The notes beneath the pieces are model-generated. The model saw only the letters and a list, made by a program, of their open reading frames with translations. It was not told where the DNA came from and ran no database searches. Both the position numbers and the translations under genes were made by a program. From DATARH01 sp963705325 (GTDB lineage: Bacteria; Pseudomonadota; Alphaproteobacteria; ATCC43930; CGMCC-115725), in NCBI GenBank assembly GCA_963705325.1, contig OY970069.1, positions 3,224,001-3,288,000 of the forward strand: DNA of 64,000 bases. Reading direction: 5' to 3'. How positions within the stretch are numbered: the first letter of the stretch is position 1; each line of letters starts with the position of its first letter. Below are positions 19,268-26,844 of the stretch, piece after piece.

Positions 19268-19684
19268 ATGGCTGATGCAACCGCAAAGCCGATCGTCCTT
19301 GTCACCGCCGTGGCGCTGATTGATGTCGACGGCCGCGTGCTGCTCGCCGAGCGGCCGCCCGGCAAGCATCTCGCCGGCACATGGGAGTTTCCCGGCGGTA
19401 AGGTGCATGACGGCGAGACACCGGAAGCCGCGCTGATCCGCGAGTTGGACGAGGAACTCGGCATCAGCGTCCACGAAAGCTGTCTCGCGCCGTTCACTTT
19501 CGCGTCTCATACCTATGAGAACTTCCACCTGCTGATGCCGCTCTACGTCTGCCGCAAGTGGAACGGCATCGTTGCCGCGCGCGAGGGGCAGCGGCTGAAA
19601 TGGGTGCGGCCCGCGCAGTTCGACGATTATCCCATGCCGCCGGCCGATAAGCCGCTTGTGGCGATGCTGCGCGATCTCCTCTAG
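19268..19684 (+). CDS. mutT: 8-oxo-dGTP diphosphatase MutT (Nudix)
   Basis: 138 aa. The Nudix box is exact in form, GGKVHDGETPEAALIRELDEELGI (residues about 43-66), preceded by LVTAVALIDVDGRVLLAERP and GTWEFPGG as in MutT. It removes oxidised guanine nucleotides from the pool to prevent mutation. An argJ-mutT arrangement is common in alphaproteobacteria. The stop is 16 bases before the GTG of the next gene, so the two are probably co-transcribed. Confidence 0.88.
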   Translation: MADATAKPIVLVTAVALIDVDGRVLLAERPPGKHLAGTWEFPGGKVHDGETPEAALIRELDEELGISVHESCLAPFTFASHTYENFHLLMPLYVCRKWNGIVAAREGQRLKWVRPAQFDDYPMPPADKPLVAMLRDLL

Positions 19685-19700
19685 CGGCGCTGGCGAGGCG

Positions 19701-20501
19701 GTGAAGCGGCTCGTGCTGACCCGGCCGGTGGCGGTCGCCGGACGCGATATCTGGGGCCGTCGCGTCCGCCTGACATTGGAGCCAGCCGATGCGCCCGGCT
19801 GGTTCTGGCGGGTCGGCGGCACCGACATCCCGCTGACGCCGGATATTCTGGTGCATCGGCGGCACCGGCTGACCCTCGCGCAGGGCGCGGCCGAACTTCA
19901 TGTCGTCGAGCATCTGCTGGCGCTGCGGGTTATCGCCGGGGTGGACAGCGTGCGGATCGCCTGCCCGGCTTCCTGGCTGCCCTATGATGGTTCCGCCGAA
20001 ATGTTTTGGCGCGCGCTGCGGCCGGCGCTGGAAGAGGGCGATGAACTCTTCCCGGCGGGGATCGGCGGCAGCTTCTCCGCAGGCGGCGAGCGACCGGTCA
20101 CCTATACCGGCGCGGGCGGCAATATCCTCGAGATTGACGTTGCTATCGATTATCCCGGGCTCGGCGCGACCGAGCTGCGGCGGGTTTTCCCGGCGCGCGA
20201 TGCGGGTGCTGAGACGATTATCGCTACCAAGGCGCCGGGGTGGCCGCCGGGCCGCCGCAACATCGTGCGGCCGTTGTCGTGGATCGGCTGGCCGCATCTC
20301 GGCAACGCGGTGTGGCCGCAGGATCATCCTCCCGCCGAAACCTTGCAGCTCTTCGCCCGGCATCGCCTGCTCGATATCGCCGGGGCGATCGCGGTGCTGT
20401 GCCCGCCCGGTGGCATCCTCACCGGCCGCGTCACATCAGAACGCGGTGGCCACGCGCAGGACGTCGAGCTGATACGGCAACTCGCTGCCGCCGGTCCCTA
20501 G
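19701..20501 (+). CDS. LpxC-like deacetylase
   Basis: 266 aa from a GTG just after mutT. Low overall similarity to LpxC (UDP-3-O-acyl-GlcNAc deacetylase, first committed step of lipid A), but the catalytic residues line up. ELHVVEHLLAL holds the Glu-His pair (His71), FARHRLLDIAGAIAVL holds His221 and Asp225 (the HxxxD zinc ligands), and GGHAQDVELI holds His251, matching E. coli H79/H238/D242/H265. The length is shorter than the ~300 aa of true LpxC. It is most likely a paralogue with altered substrate; the housekeeping lpxC is expected in a cell-division cluster elsewhere. Confidence 0.65.
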   Translation: MKRLVLTRPVAVAGRDIWGRRVRLTLEPADAPGWFWRVGGTDIPLTPDILVHRRHRLTLAQGAAELHVVEHLLALRVIAGVDSVRIACPASWLPYDGSAEMFWRALRPALEEGDELFPAGIGGSFSAGGERPVTYTGAGGNILEIDVAIDYPGLGATELRRVFPARDAGAETIIATKAPGWPPGRRNIVRPLSWIGWPHLGNAVWPQDHPPAETLQLFARHRLLDIAGAIAVLCPPGGILTGRVTSERGGHAQDVELIRQLAAAGP

Positions 20502-20806
20502 CGGAGAGCCAGGAGTCAGCCGCGAGGAATGTTTATCTTGACAAAATCGCTATATTGCGATATATACACAAAGCTCCATCTGGAACGGTTAGGTCTCTGG
20601 TTGGGGGCGAGCCGGTCAACGCCGGCCGGCGTTCCTGTTGTTTTGGCACTGAAATGTTGCTGCTGCTCCCGCTGTTGCGCCACTGTTTTCTCGCTGTTAT
20701 TTCTGCAGTTTTTGGGCTGGGAAAACAGGGTAATATCGTTATATATCAAATAATAAAGTCTTTCATCAACGACTCGTTTATGACCCAGACCAGCGGCGCC
20801 GCCGTC
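20502..20806. other. AT-rich gap with a strong orphan promoter
   Basis: A locally AT-rich segment between convergent genes. It holds a near-consensus promoter (20538) and, near the right end, another AT-rich motif, ATATCGTTATATATC, echoing the first promoter's CTATATTGCGATATAT. The frames downstream (74 aa on plus, 77 aa on minus, Cys-rich) are not convincing proteins. It may encode a small RNA or be a remnant of an insertion. Confidence 0.4.
20538..20566 (+). promoter_or_regulatory. Near-consensus sigma-70 promoter
   Basis: TTGACA, exactly 17 bases, then TATATA. The spacer itself is a near palindrome (TCGCTATATTGCGATA). There is no recognised gene downstream before the convergent methyltransferase, so its product is unknown. 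Confidence 0.6.
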
Positions 20807-21664
20807 TTAAACAATGCGCCGGCGCGGCCCGGGGCTCGGCTTCGCATGATCGGGATGCGGTGCCCACCCGGTCAGGAACAGCACCTCGAACGTCGCCGGG
20901 ATGCGGCCTTGGGCGTCGCCGAAGCGCTCGGCATAGATCGCGCCGGCCCGTGCGATCGTCGCACGGCTGAGAAACCGCCGGCGGGCCGCGAGCGCATTCG
21001 TCTCGCCCATGCCGCGCAGGTCGCGCATCAGCGCCAGCATGTGAGGGTAGCTCACGGTGATCGTCTCGCTGTCGGCGACCGGCATGGCAAAGCCCGCGCG
21101 CTGCAGCAATGCAGCGGCGTCGCCGAGTTCGGTCGTTGGCGAGACGCGCGGGCTCACCCCGCCTTCCTCGGCAAGCTCGGCTTCGAAGAGCGCGGTGCGC
21201 AGCTCGACCAGCGTGCTGCCGCCGAACATGGCCGCCAACAGCAGGCCGTCCGGTTTCAACGCGCGCCGCAGCTGGATCAAGGTGCCGGGCAGGTCGGAAC
21301 ACCAATGCAGGACGAGGCAGCTGGCGATCAGATCGAAACTCGCATCGCGGAACGGGATCAGCTCGGGGTCGGCGGAGACCCGCGACGCCGGCGCCACCGC
21401 GAGTATGCGCGCCGACGGTTCGGCGGCGACCAGGTGATCGCAGCCGCTCCGTTCCGCAAGACAGCGGCTCAATACGCCGTCCCGTGCGCCGAGGTGGAGC
21501 AACGAGGCGAAATCCCGGTTGACCAGATCGAGCCGGTCGAGCAGCCGCTCGGCGACCTCGACATGCAGGAAGTCGACGCCGGCGCCCGTGGCCCGGTCGC
21601 GATGCATCCGCCACGCTCGGCGATCGAACAGCGCCGTATCCGAAGTCGAAGCGATTTCTGCCAT
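20807..21664 (-). CDS. SAM-dependent methyltransferase (BioC/NDUFAF5-like)
   Basis: 285 aa class I methyltransferase. FDRRAWRMHRDRA near the N-terminus is the signature start of the family that includes mitochondrial NDUFAF5. Motif I is LLHLGARDGVLSRCL (a degenerate GxGxG), then AAEPSARIL, FDLIASCLVLHWCSDLPG, and LKPDGLLLAAMFGG. In alphaproteobacteria this gene commonly neighbours comF, as it does here with only the PAS kinase between. The role may be hydroxylation/methylation support of complex I or another housekeeping target; not certain. Confidence 0.75.
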   Translation of the reverse strand: MAEIASTSDTALFDRRAWRMHRDRATGAGVDFLHVEVAERLLDRLDLVNRDFASLLHLGARDGVLSRCLAERSGCDHLVAAEPSARILAVAPASRVSADPELIPFRDASFDLIASCLVLHWCSDLPGTLIQLRRALKPDGLLLAAMFGGSTLVELRTALFEAELAEEGGVSPRVSPTTELGDAAALLQRAGFAMPVADSETITVSYPHMLALMRDLRGMGETNALAARRRFLSRATIARAGAIYAERFGDAQGRIPATFEVLFLTGWAPHPDHAKPSPGPRRRIV

Positions 21665-21793
21665 TTGCCGCCGACGTTAGCAAAAATCGCCGTCAGCGTC
21701 GTGGCGATGTCTATACCCGCTGTCCTGCGTGATTACTGAATATCTCCATTGCTCAGAAAATAGGCAAAGAACAAGGTAGGAAAACACGTTTTT

Positions 21794-23455
21794 ATGTACT
21801 CCGGACGACTTATCGATAAAGGATTTTTAGCGAGTTCTATACCTACAATGAAGTCGAGGATGAACACGTGCAGGCGGGACACTCCAGTGCGGAAGACAGA
21901 TGAAACAGCTGTTCCGGGAACGGCGCCGCGCGACGCGATGGGCAGTCATTTCCGCGACGGCGCGGCCATGATCCGCCAACCCTTCTGCGTCTACGGCGCC
22001 GATCAGCGGCTTGTGGCCTTCAATGAAGCTTTTGCCAGTCTCCATCTGCGCCCCGACGGCACCTGCCTGCTTTACCCCGGCATCGCTTTCCAGGACATCA
22101 TGGAGTGGCGGCGAGAGACCGGGTTCTTCGCCGAACGCCACGAACACGATGTATCGGCGACTCACGAATACAAGCTCCGTCTCGGCGATGTGATCTATCA
22201 GCTCGCCGACGGGCGTTGGATGTTTGTCGACAATACGCCCCTGCCCGATGGCCGGCTCGCGTGCATCTGGAGCGACATCACCGCGGTCAAGGAAGCCGAG
22301 CGCCAGTTGTGGGAGCTGACCCGTAGCCTACACCGCAGCCAAGACCACCTGTATGCCGCGCAGCGCGTCGCGCATGTCGGCAGCATCGAGCGCGACCTGC
22401 GCACCGGGGCCGTCGTCTGGACGCCGGAGATGTATCAAATCTTCGACCGCGATCCGGCGCTGCCGCCGCCGACCCGCGAAGAGGCGCCGAAGCTATTTCA
22501 TCCGGAGGACCGGGCTCGCTACCGAGCGGTTATGGCCGCTGCGGAGGAGGGCAAGCCGGCGGCGCCAGCGGAATTTCGGGTCGTGCGCCCCGATGGCCGT
22601 ATTCGTTGGCTTCATCATGAGTCCGATGTCGTGCCGGACGATGACGGAAGCCCGTGGTTGCGCGTCGGCACCTTTCGTGACGTCACGGAGATTCACGAAT
22701 ATCAGGAGCGGCAGGCGGCGCTGAGGGAACAACTGCTGGCGCGCGAGCGGCTCTCGGCAATGGGCTCGCTCACCGCCAAGGTGGCGCGCGATCTGCGCGA
22801 CCCGCTGAGCACGATCCGGAATTCGCTGGCTCTAGTGCGCAGTGAGGCATTAGCCGAAGCCCCAGCCGTCGCCCGCGCGCTGGACCGGATCGAGCGTAGC
22901 GCCAATCGCTGTAACCGGATCATTAGCGATTTGATCGAGTACTCGCACTCCACCCCGTTGCGTTGCCGCGCGCATACGCTGGACGACTGGCTGCGCGAGA
23001 TGGCCGAAGACATTGTCCTTGCGGAACCGATAACGCTAAGGCTCGATCTTCGCGCACCGGTGCTGGTCGAGCTCGATCCTGGACGAATGCGGCGCGCGCT
23101 CGGCAATGTCATCGACAACGCGACGCAAGCCTTGGCCGAAGCCGGCGATCGCAAGCGAGCGCCCAGGATTGGCTTGCGGTCCCGCACGAAAGCCGGCAAC
23201 GCCATTATCGAGATTACCGATAATGGGCTCGGCATGGCGCCGGAAATCCTCACTCGCGTCTTCGAGCCTCTGTTCAGCACGCGTCGCCACGGTACTGGGT
23301 TGGGGTTGGCGACCACCCGGCAGATCGTCGAGCAGCATGGCGGCGCGATCACGCTGACCAGCCGACCCGCCTTGGGAACGCGGGCGCGGATCCTGTTGCC
23401 GCTCGCCGCGAGCCTTTCTGCCTCGCGAGGTGCGCCGATGTCCAACGCCGCCTGA
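21794..23455 (+). CDS. PAS-domain histidine-kinase-like protein lacking the phospho-acceptor His
   Basis: 553 aa, no membrane segment. A PAS-like domain covers about residues 60-165 (VYGADQRLVAFNEAF), and a second PAS with PAC about 190-305 (VGSIERDLRTGAVVW, GRIRWLHHESDVV, GTFRDVTE). The dimerisation helix reads AMGSLTAKVARDLRDPLSTI, where the family normally has His-Glu; Arg332 replaces the phosphorylated His. The ATPase domain is complete: N box NVIDNATQAL, G1 ITDNGLGM, F box FEPLFSTRRH, G2 GTGLGLATT. It may be a signalling pseudokinase, an ATP-dependent scaffold, or carry a point mutation. There is no response regulator next to it. Confidence 0.8.
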   Translation: MYSGRLIDKGFLASSIPTMKSRMNTCRRDTPVRKTDETAVPGTAPRDAMGSHFRDGAAMIRQPFCVYGADQRLVAFNEAFASLHLRPDGTCLLYPGIAFQDIMEWRRETGFFAERHEHDVSATHEYKLRLGDVIYQLADGRWMFVDNTPLPDGRLACIWSDITAVKEAERQLWELTRSLHRSQDHLYAAQRVAHVGSIERDLRTGAVVWTPEMYQIFDRDPALPPPTREEAPKLFHPEDRARYRAVMAAAEEGKPAAPAEFRVVRPDGRIRWLHHESDVVPDDDGSPWLRVGTFRDVTEIHEYQERQAALREQLLARERLSAMGSLTAKVARDLRDPLSTIRNSLALVRSEALAEAPAVARALDRIERSANRCNRIISDLIEYSHSTPLRCRAHTLDDWLREMAEDIVLAEPITLRLDLRAPVLVELDPGRMRRALGNVIDNATQALAEAGDRKRAPRIGLRSRTKAGNAIIEITDNGLGMAPEILTRVFEPLFSTRRHGTGLGLATTRQIVEQHGGAITLTSRPALGTRARILLPLAASLSASRGAPMSNAA

Positions 23456-23503
23456 ACGACGATTGCCGATTGACGGCGACCGCGCCGATCCGATGATGGC
23501 TAT

Positions 23504-23686
23504 ATGCAGTTGTCTGTCACTCTTCCGGCTCGCTTGCGGCGCTGGGGCCGCGCCGTCGTCGACGGCGTGCTGCCGCCGCGCTGTCTGGCTTGCGGCGCGA
23601 CGGTTGACGAGATTAACGCGCTATGCCCCAAGTGCTGGTCCGCGATAACGTTTTTCGCCCCGCCGTGGTGCGCGGTCTGCGGGTAA
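23504..23686 (+). pseudogene. comF: ComF, 5' part, cut by the island
   Basis: The first 60 codons of ComF, the phosphoribosyltransferase-like DNA-uptake protein: MQLSVTLPARLRRWGRAVVD, then zinc-ribbon cysteines CLACG, CPKCW and CAVCG. The frame then meets TAA at 23684, the first bases of the inserted island. Joining GGG at 23681-23683 to TTT at 42659 restores the frame (CAVCG-FPFPHPMGEG) and gives a 251-aa protein of normal ComF length. The upstream context (methyltransferase) and downstream context (grxC) are the usual alphaproteobacterial neighbours. Confidence 0.85.
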
Positions 23687-23703
23687 GTCAATCCGATATT
23701 ACT
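23681..23703. other. Left attachment site (attL) of the comF island
   Basis: Shared core GGGT (23681-23684) followed by AAGTCAA and the arm TCCGATATT (23692-23700). The same 23-bp sequence recurs with two changes each at 25685 and 26760. Together with the right end it forms a symmetric site: arms AATATCGGA and TCCGATATT separated by 20 bases centred on the shared GG. Confidence 0.75.
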
Positions 23704-23708
23704 GATAG

Positions 23709-24539
23709 CTAATGCCGCCAGAACGCCTTGAACGCAGCAGCAATGAGGATCAGGCCAAGCAGGAGCTTCAGCACTTCCGCCGACGTTGATCCGGCGAACG
23801 CTCCACCGGCTGCGGCCCCGACAAGGCTTTCGACGCCCATAGGGACACCAACCCACAACAGCGTCGATCGCCCCGGCAACATCCCCATCCTGGAATACCG
23901 GAACAGCCCCATGCAGACGGTCGGGATCGAGACGAACAGCACGGCGCTGCCCGCGGTGTGAATGTCGGCACCGAACACGAAGATCAGGATGGGGATCAGA
24001 AGCTCCCCACCCGCGACACCCAGGAAGGTGGCAGCGGTTCCGATACACAAACCCAGGAGCACACCGACTACGATCTGTGCGCCCGGATCAGCAGGAACGA
24101 GGATCGGTAATCCGGCTGGCAGGAACCGCTCACCGACGAGCAGCACGCCGATCGCCATCAACAAGACGGCGATGGATCGCTCAAGACGATGATCAGAGAC
24201 ATGTGCAAGAAGACGGGCGGCGAACCACGCAGCGGTCATCCCGCCAACGCCGAGCGCGATCACGATAGGCGCGAACTCGCCGACGCCGACGAGGGAGCCA
24301 GTATGCCAGCGGATGACTAGCGCCGTGACGAGGGTAATCAAACTCAAGATCTGATTCATCGGCACCGCACCACGTGCCGTAAAGCCGATTAGCCCGACCA
24401 AGAGAGGCAATCGGAATTCGCCGCCGCCCAAGCCGATCAACCCGCCAATACCGCCGATCACCACGGCACAGGCGAGTGCAATCGTGATCGTTCGCCATCC
24501 CGCCAGGGAAGGTGCGACGATCGGGGCAGCAGTCGTCAT
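23709..24539 (-). CDS. TauE/SafE-family membrane exporter
   Basis: 276 aa with about eight hydrophobic segments. The family signature is visible twice: GGIGGLIGLGGGEFRLPLL near residue 30 and GTAATFLGVAGGELLIPIL near residue 160, the paired glycine-rich repeats of TauE/SafE (DUF81) permeases, which move sulfite, sulfoacetate or similar anions. The upstream ModE-like gene and two tandem operators suggest control by an oxyanion such as molybdate or tungstate, an inference. The ribosome site is weak. It lies 22 bp inside the left end of the island. Confidence 0.8.
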   Translation of the reverse strand: MTTAAPIVAPSLAGWRTITIALACAVVIGGIGGLIGLGGGEFRLPLLVGLIGFTARGAVPMNQILSLITLVTALVIRWHTGSLVGVGEFAPIVIALGVGGMTAAWFAARLLAHVSDHRLERSIAVLLMAIGVLLVGERFLPAGLPILVPADPGAQIVVGVLLGLCIGTAATFLGVAGGELLIPILIFVFGADIHTAGSAVLFVSIPTVCMGLFRYSRMGMLPGRSTLLWVGVPMGVESLVGAAAGGAFAGSTSAEVLKLLLGLILIAAAFKAFWRH

Positions 24540-24548
24540 ACATGGCTC

Positions 24549-24605
24549 CGCTATGGCAACCGGACCATAGCGAGTCGCAGGCGCTATGACAATCGGACCA
24601 TAGCG
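24549..24605 (-). promoter_or_regulatory. Tandem operators for the ModE-like regulator
   Basis: Two 24-bp sites, 24549-24572 and 24582-24605: CGCTATGG-N8-CCATAGCG and CGCTATGA-N8-CCATAGCG. The spacers are nearly the same (CAACCGGA, CAATCGGA). The half-site CGCTAT resembles the ModE box of enterobacteria. They sit immediately before the TauE-like gene and after the ModE-like gene, three helical turns apart. Confidence 0.65.
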
Positions 24606-24611
24606 GCTGTG

Positions 24612-24968
24612 TCAGACTTTGGGGCCAGCTTCAGGTCGAGCGCGTCGCTTCAGCGCAGCCATATCAGAGGCAGCGTTTTTCTCGGCTTCCGCATGGATAC
24701 GCCGATATCGTTCGAGGAGTTCGATCCCGAACTCAGTCAGGATCGCGCCACCGCCGCCTGGGCCACCCGGAGCGGCCTTCACTACGGGTTCAGTGAAGGC
24801 TTGGTTCATGCTGTCCAGGAGCAACCACGCGCGTTTGTAGGACATCCCCATGTCCCGAGCGGCGGCGGAGATAGAGCCGGTGTCCCGGATACTCTCCAGC
24901 AGCGCCGCCTTGCCGGGGCCAATTCGAGCGCCCAACTCAAAGACGATGCTGATCCTGACCTTTGCCAT
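24612..24968 (-). CDS. ModE-like winged-helix regulator (N-terminal domain only)
   Basis: 118 aa, MAKVRISIVFELGARIGPGK, then LLESIRDTGSISAAARDMGMSYKRAWLLLDSMN, the LysR-type winged helix of ModE proteins, and ILTEFGIELLERYRRIH. Full ModE has C-terminal molybdate-binding (MOP) domains; none is present, as in many short ModE-type regulators. It is likely the regulator of the exporter gene downstream through the two CGCTATG palindromes. Confidence 0.8.
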   Translation of the reverse strand: MAKVRISIVFELGARIGPGKAALLESIRDTGSISAAARDMGMSYKRAWLLLDSMNQAFTEPVVKAAPGGPGGGGAILTEFGIELLERYRRIHAEAEKNAASDMAALKRRARPEAGPKV

Positions 24969-25051
24969 TTGGCATCAGTTTGACATGAGACGGTGATACC
25001 GCGAACAGTTCCCGCCAGTGGGGCGCACGCTGCTTCGCTGGAGCAGACTGC

Positions 25052-25657
25052 ATGGAGAACCCGAAGACCAACTCTCCCGCGCTGTATCGAGCGGTAAAGC
25101 TCGTTGCGTTGCTGAACCTCGGCTATTTCGGAGTTGAGTTCGTCGTCGCGCGGGCTATCGGGTCGGTTTCGCTCTTCGCGGACTCGATCGACTTTCTCGA
25201 AGATGCAGCGGTCAACGGTCTGATCCTCATTGCTCTGGGATGGAGCGCCCGCCGCCGATCAATCGTCGGCATAATCTTGGCGGCTATCCTTTTCGCCCCC
25301 GGTGTAGCGACGGCATGGACGGCATGGGAGAAGTTCAAACTCCCCATTCCCCCGGCCGCACTGCCGCTGACATTGACCGGGTTAGGCGCTCTCGCGGTCA
25401 ACCTGTTCTGTGCTTTCCTCCTGGCCCGGTTCCGCGCTCACAGCGGGAGCCTTACCCATGCGGCGTTCCTCTCTGCCCGGAATGACGCTCTGGCGAATGT
25501 CGCAATCATCGTGGCCGGTTTCGTGACGGCGCTGACGCTTTCGCCGTGGCCCGATTTGGTCGTCGGGATCGGAATTTTTGCGATGAACCTGGATGCGTCG
25601 CGACAGGTCTACGCAGCCGCGCTGACCGAGCGTCGGGCCGCACTCGCCGAACCGTAA
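25052..25657 (+). CDS. CDF-like cation transporter
   Basis: 201 aa with about six hydrophobic helices and almost no soluble domain. LFADSIDFLEDAAVNGL matches TM2 of cation diffusion facilitators (two Asp on one helix face) and HAAFLSARNDALANVAII matches TM5 (the expected His-x-x-x-Asp appears as Arg-Asn-Asp). It lacks the cytoplasmic C-terminal domain of classical zinc exporters. It is divergent from the ModE-like gene with an ~80-bp gap. The substrate ion is unknown. Confidence 0.65.
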   Translation: MENPKTNSPALYRAVKLVALLNLGYFGVEFVVARAIGSVSLFADSIDFLEDAAVNGLILIALGWSARRRSIVGIILAAILFAPGVATAWTAWEKFKLPIPPAALPLTLTGLGALAVNLFCAFLLARFRAHSGSLTHAAFLSARNDALANVAIIVAGFVTALTLSPWPDLVVGIGIFAMNLDASRQVYAAALTERRAALAEP

Positions 25658-25684
25658 GGCTGCTTACCGGCGTGTACGACGCGG

Positions 25685-25707
25685 GGGTAGGTCAAGCCGA
25701 TATTACT
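25685..25707. repeat. Internal copy of the island left half-site
   Basis: GGGTAGGTCAAGCCGATATT followed by ACT: 21 of 23 bases equal to 23681-23703. It lies 27 bp after the CDF-like gene and before the permease-prefix/PadR pair, so it marks a block boundary. Confidence 0.7.
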
Positions 25708-25754
25708 TCTCTGCGGCCCTGGCCGCACGATTGCGAAAAATCGCCGACCGCGCA

Positions 25755-26309
25755 TCAGTTAACGTGGAAGACAATCCACTCGGCTATCTTCAACGCGACC
25801 CCGCCTGCTATGAGCCAACGGAGAAGTTGGCTCCGCGCATAAATATTTTTTGCAGTCTGCATCCAGAACCACACATCTGCACGCGTTCTCCCAAATTTGG
25901 GCAAGATGGTGGTCAAATATTCTTCCTCCAAGTCACCAGGGATGACAGAGCGGTCATGCTTATTTAGCAGAAGATACAGGAGGAAGTTCGCGGCAGCGGG
26001 CGACCGCACTGGCCGCTCCTGTGGAGCTACTATCTCGGCAGATTTCCGTCGGTTCCTGGCTCTCGACCGCTCAACACGAATAAAGTCAGCCACGATTGAC
26101 ATGCGTCGAACGCGCGGAGCATCTCCAGAAAACGCAAAGACGTGCCGCGCCAATCGTGTAAACTGCAAAAGAATAACGCCCAACGGCCCTCGAACCGCTG
26201 ACAGTAATCGCCGCAGCCCTGGCTTCGTGGTATCGAAGACGAGATTTATTTCGTCGCCTTCAATATTAATCGTAACAACGTAAGGTTCGCCATCCGACTC
26301 AGAAGGCAT
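25755..26309 (-). CDS. Permease-prefix-domain protein (PadR partner)
   Basis: 184 aa. The part from about residue 105 (NFLLYLLLNKHDRSVIPGDLEEEYLTTI..FGRTRADVWFWMQTAKNI) matches the permease prefix domain 2 found at the N-terminus of ABC permeases controlled by PadR regulators. Here it stands alone, with one hydrophobic segment near the C-terminus (LLRWLIAGGVALKIAEWIVF). The N-terminal half is not recognised. Its start overlaps the PadR stop by 11 bases, so the two are coupled. Confidence 0.6.
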   Translation of the reverse strand: MPSESDGEPYVVTINIEGDEINLVFDTTKPGLRRLLSAVRGPLGVILLQFTRLARHVFAFSGDAPRVRRMSIVADFIRVERSRARNRRKSAEIVAPQERPVRSPAAANFLLYLLLNKHDRSVIPGDLEEEYLTTILPKFGRTRADVWFWMQTAKNIYARSQLLRWLIAGGVALKIAEWIVFHVN

Positions 26310-26616
26310 AGCCGATCCCCTTCGTCATTCGAGCGATATTGTCCTGTGACTCTCTGAAAGCGGCAATTCCTCGACCTTCGATCCTGAAATACCGCTTGGC
26401 GCGTCCGCCGCGCTCAGGTGTCGATTTTCCGAGTCGAGAAGATACGTAGCCCTTGCGTTCTAGTCGCTCCAAGGCGTTGTAGATCGAGCCGACTGAGACG
26501 TCTTTCCCAATGCGCTGAGCAATTTCCTGACGGATTGTCACGCCATAGGCATCTTCTCGTAAATGCATTAGCGCTATCAACAGCAGTTCTTCGAAATGGC
26601 CGAGTCTGAGACCCAT
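26299..26616 (-). CDS. PadR-family transcriptional regulator
   Basis: 105 aa winged helix: LGHFEELLLIALMHLREDAYGVTIRQEI, then VSVGSIYNALERLERKGYVSSRLG and RGGRAKRYFRIEGRG, all diagnostic of PadR. It is probably autoregulatory and controls the overlapping downstream gene. The upstream gap (26617-26759) holds no gene and ends in the third half-site copy. Confidence 0.85.
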   Translation of the reverse strand: MGLRLGHFEELLLIALMHLREDAYGVTIRQEIAQRIGKDVSVGSIYNALERLERKGYVSSRLGKSTPERGGRAKRYFRIEGRGIAAFRESQDNIARMTKGIGYAF

Positions 26617-26759
26617 GCTGTCCTCGCCTCAATCATTTAACCGACAACCATGAATAAATGGTCCCACAGGGGGCGCGGCAATGTCAAGGCCACCCTTGCG
26701 CCTATCGGAGCACCCGCCTGACTTCGTGGCTGCTCGACTTTCCGGGGTCTGCCGATTGC

Positions 26760-26782
26760 GGGAAAGTCAATCTGATATTACT
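26760..26782. repeat. Second internal copy of the island left half-site
   Basis: GGGAAAGTCAATCTGATATT followed by ACT: 21 of 23 bases equal to 23681-23703. It lies between the PadR gene and the TIR gene and marks the left edge of the main cargo block. Confidence 0.7.
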
Positions 26783-26844
26783 CAGCCAGAACGGAACTAG
26801 ACCACTGATTGCCACCACATTCGCCGCTGGCCATAATTGGCGGT

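Noticed and set aside
20240..21739. 499-codon plus-strand frame
   Set aside because: It spans the LpxC-like gene, the promoter gap and the antisense of the methyltransferase; the overlapping genes have clear motifs and this frame has none.
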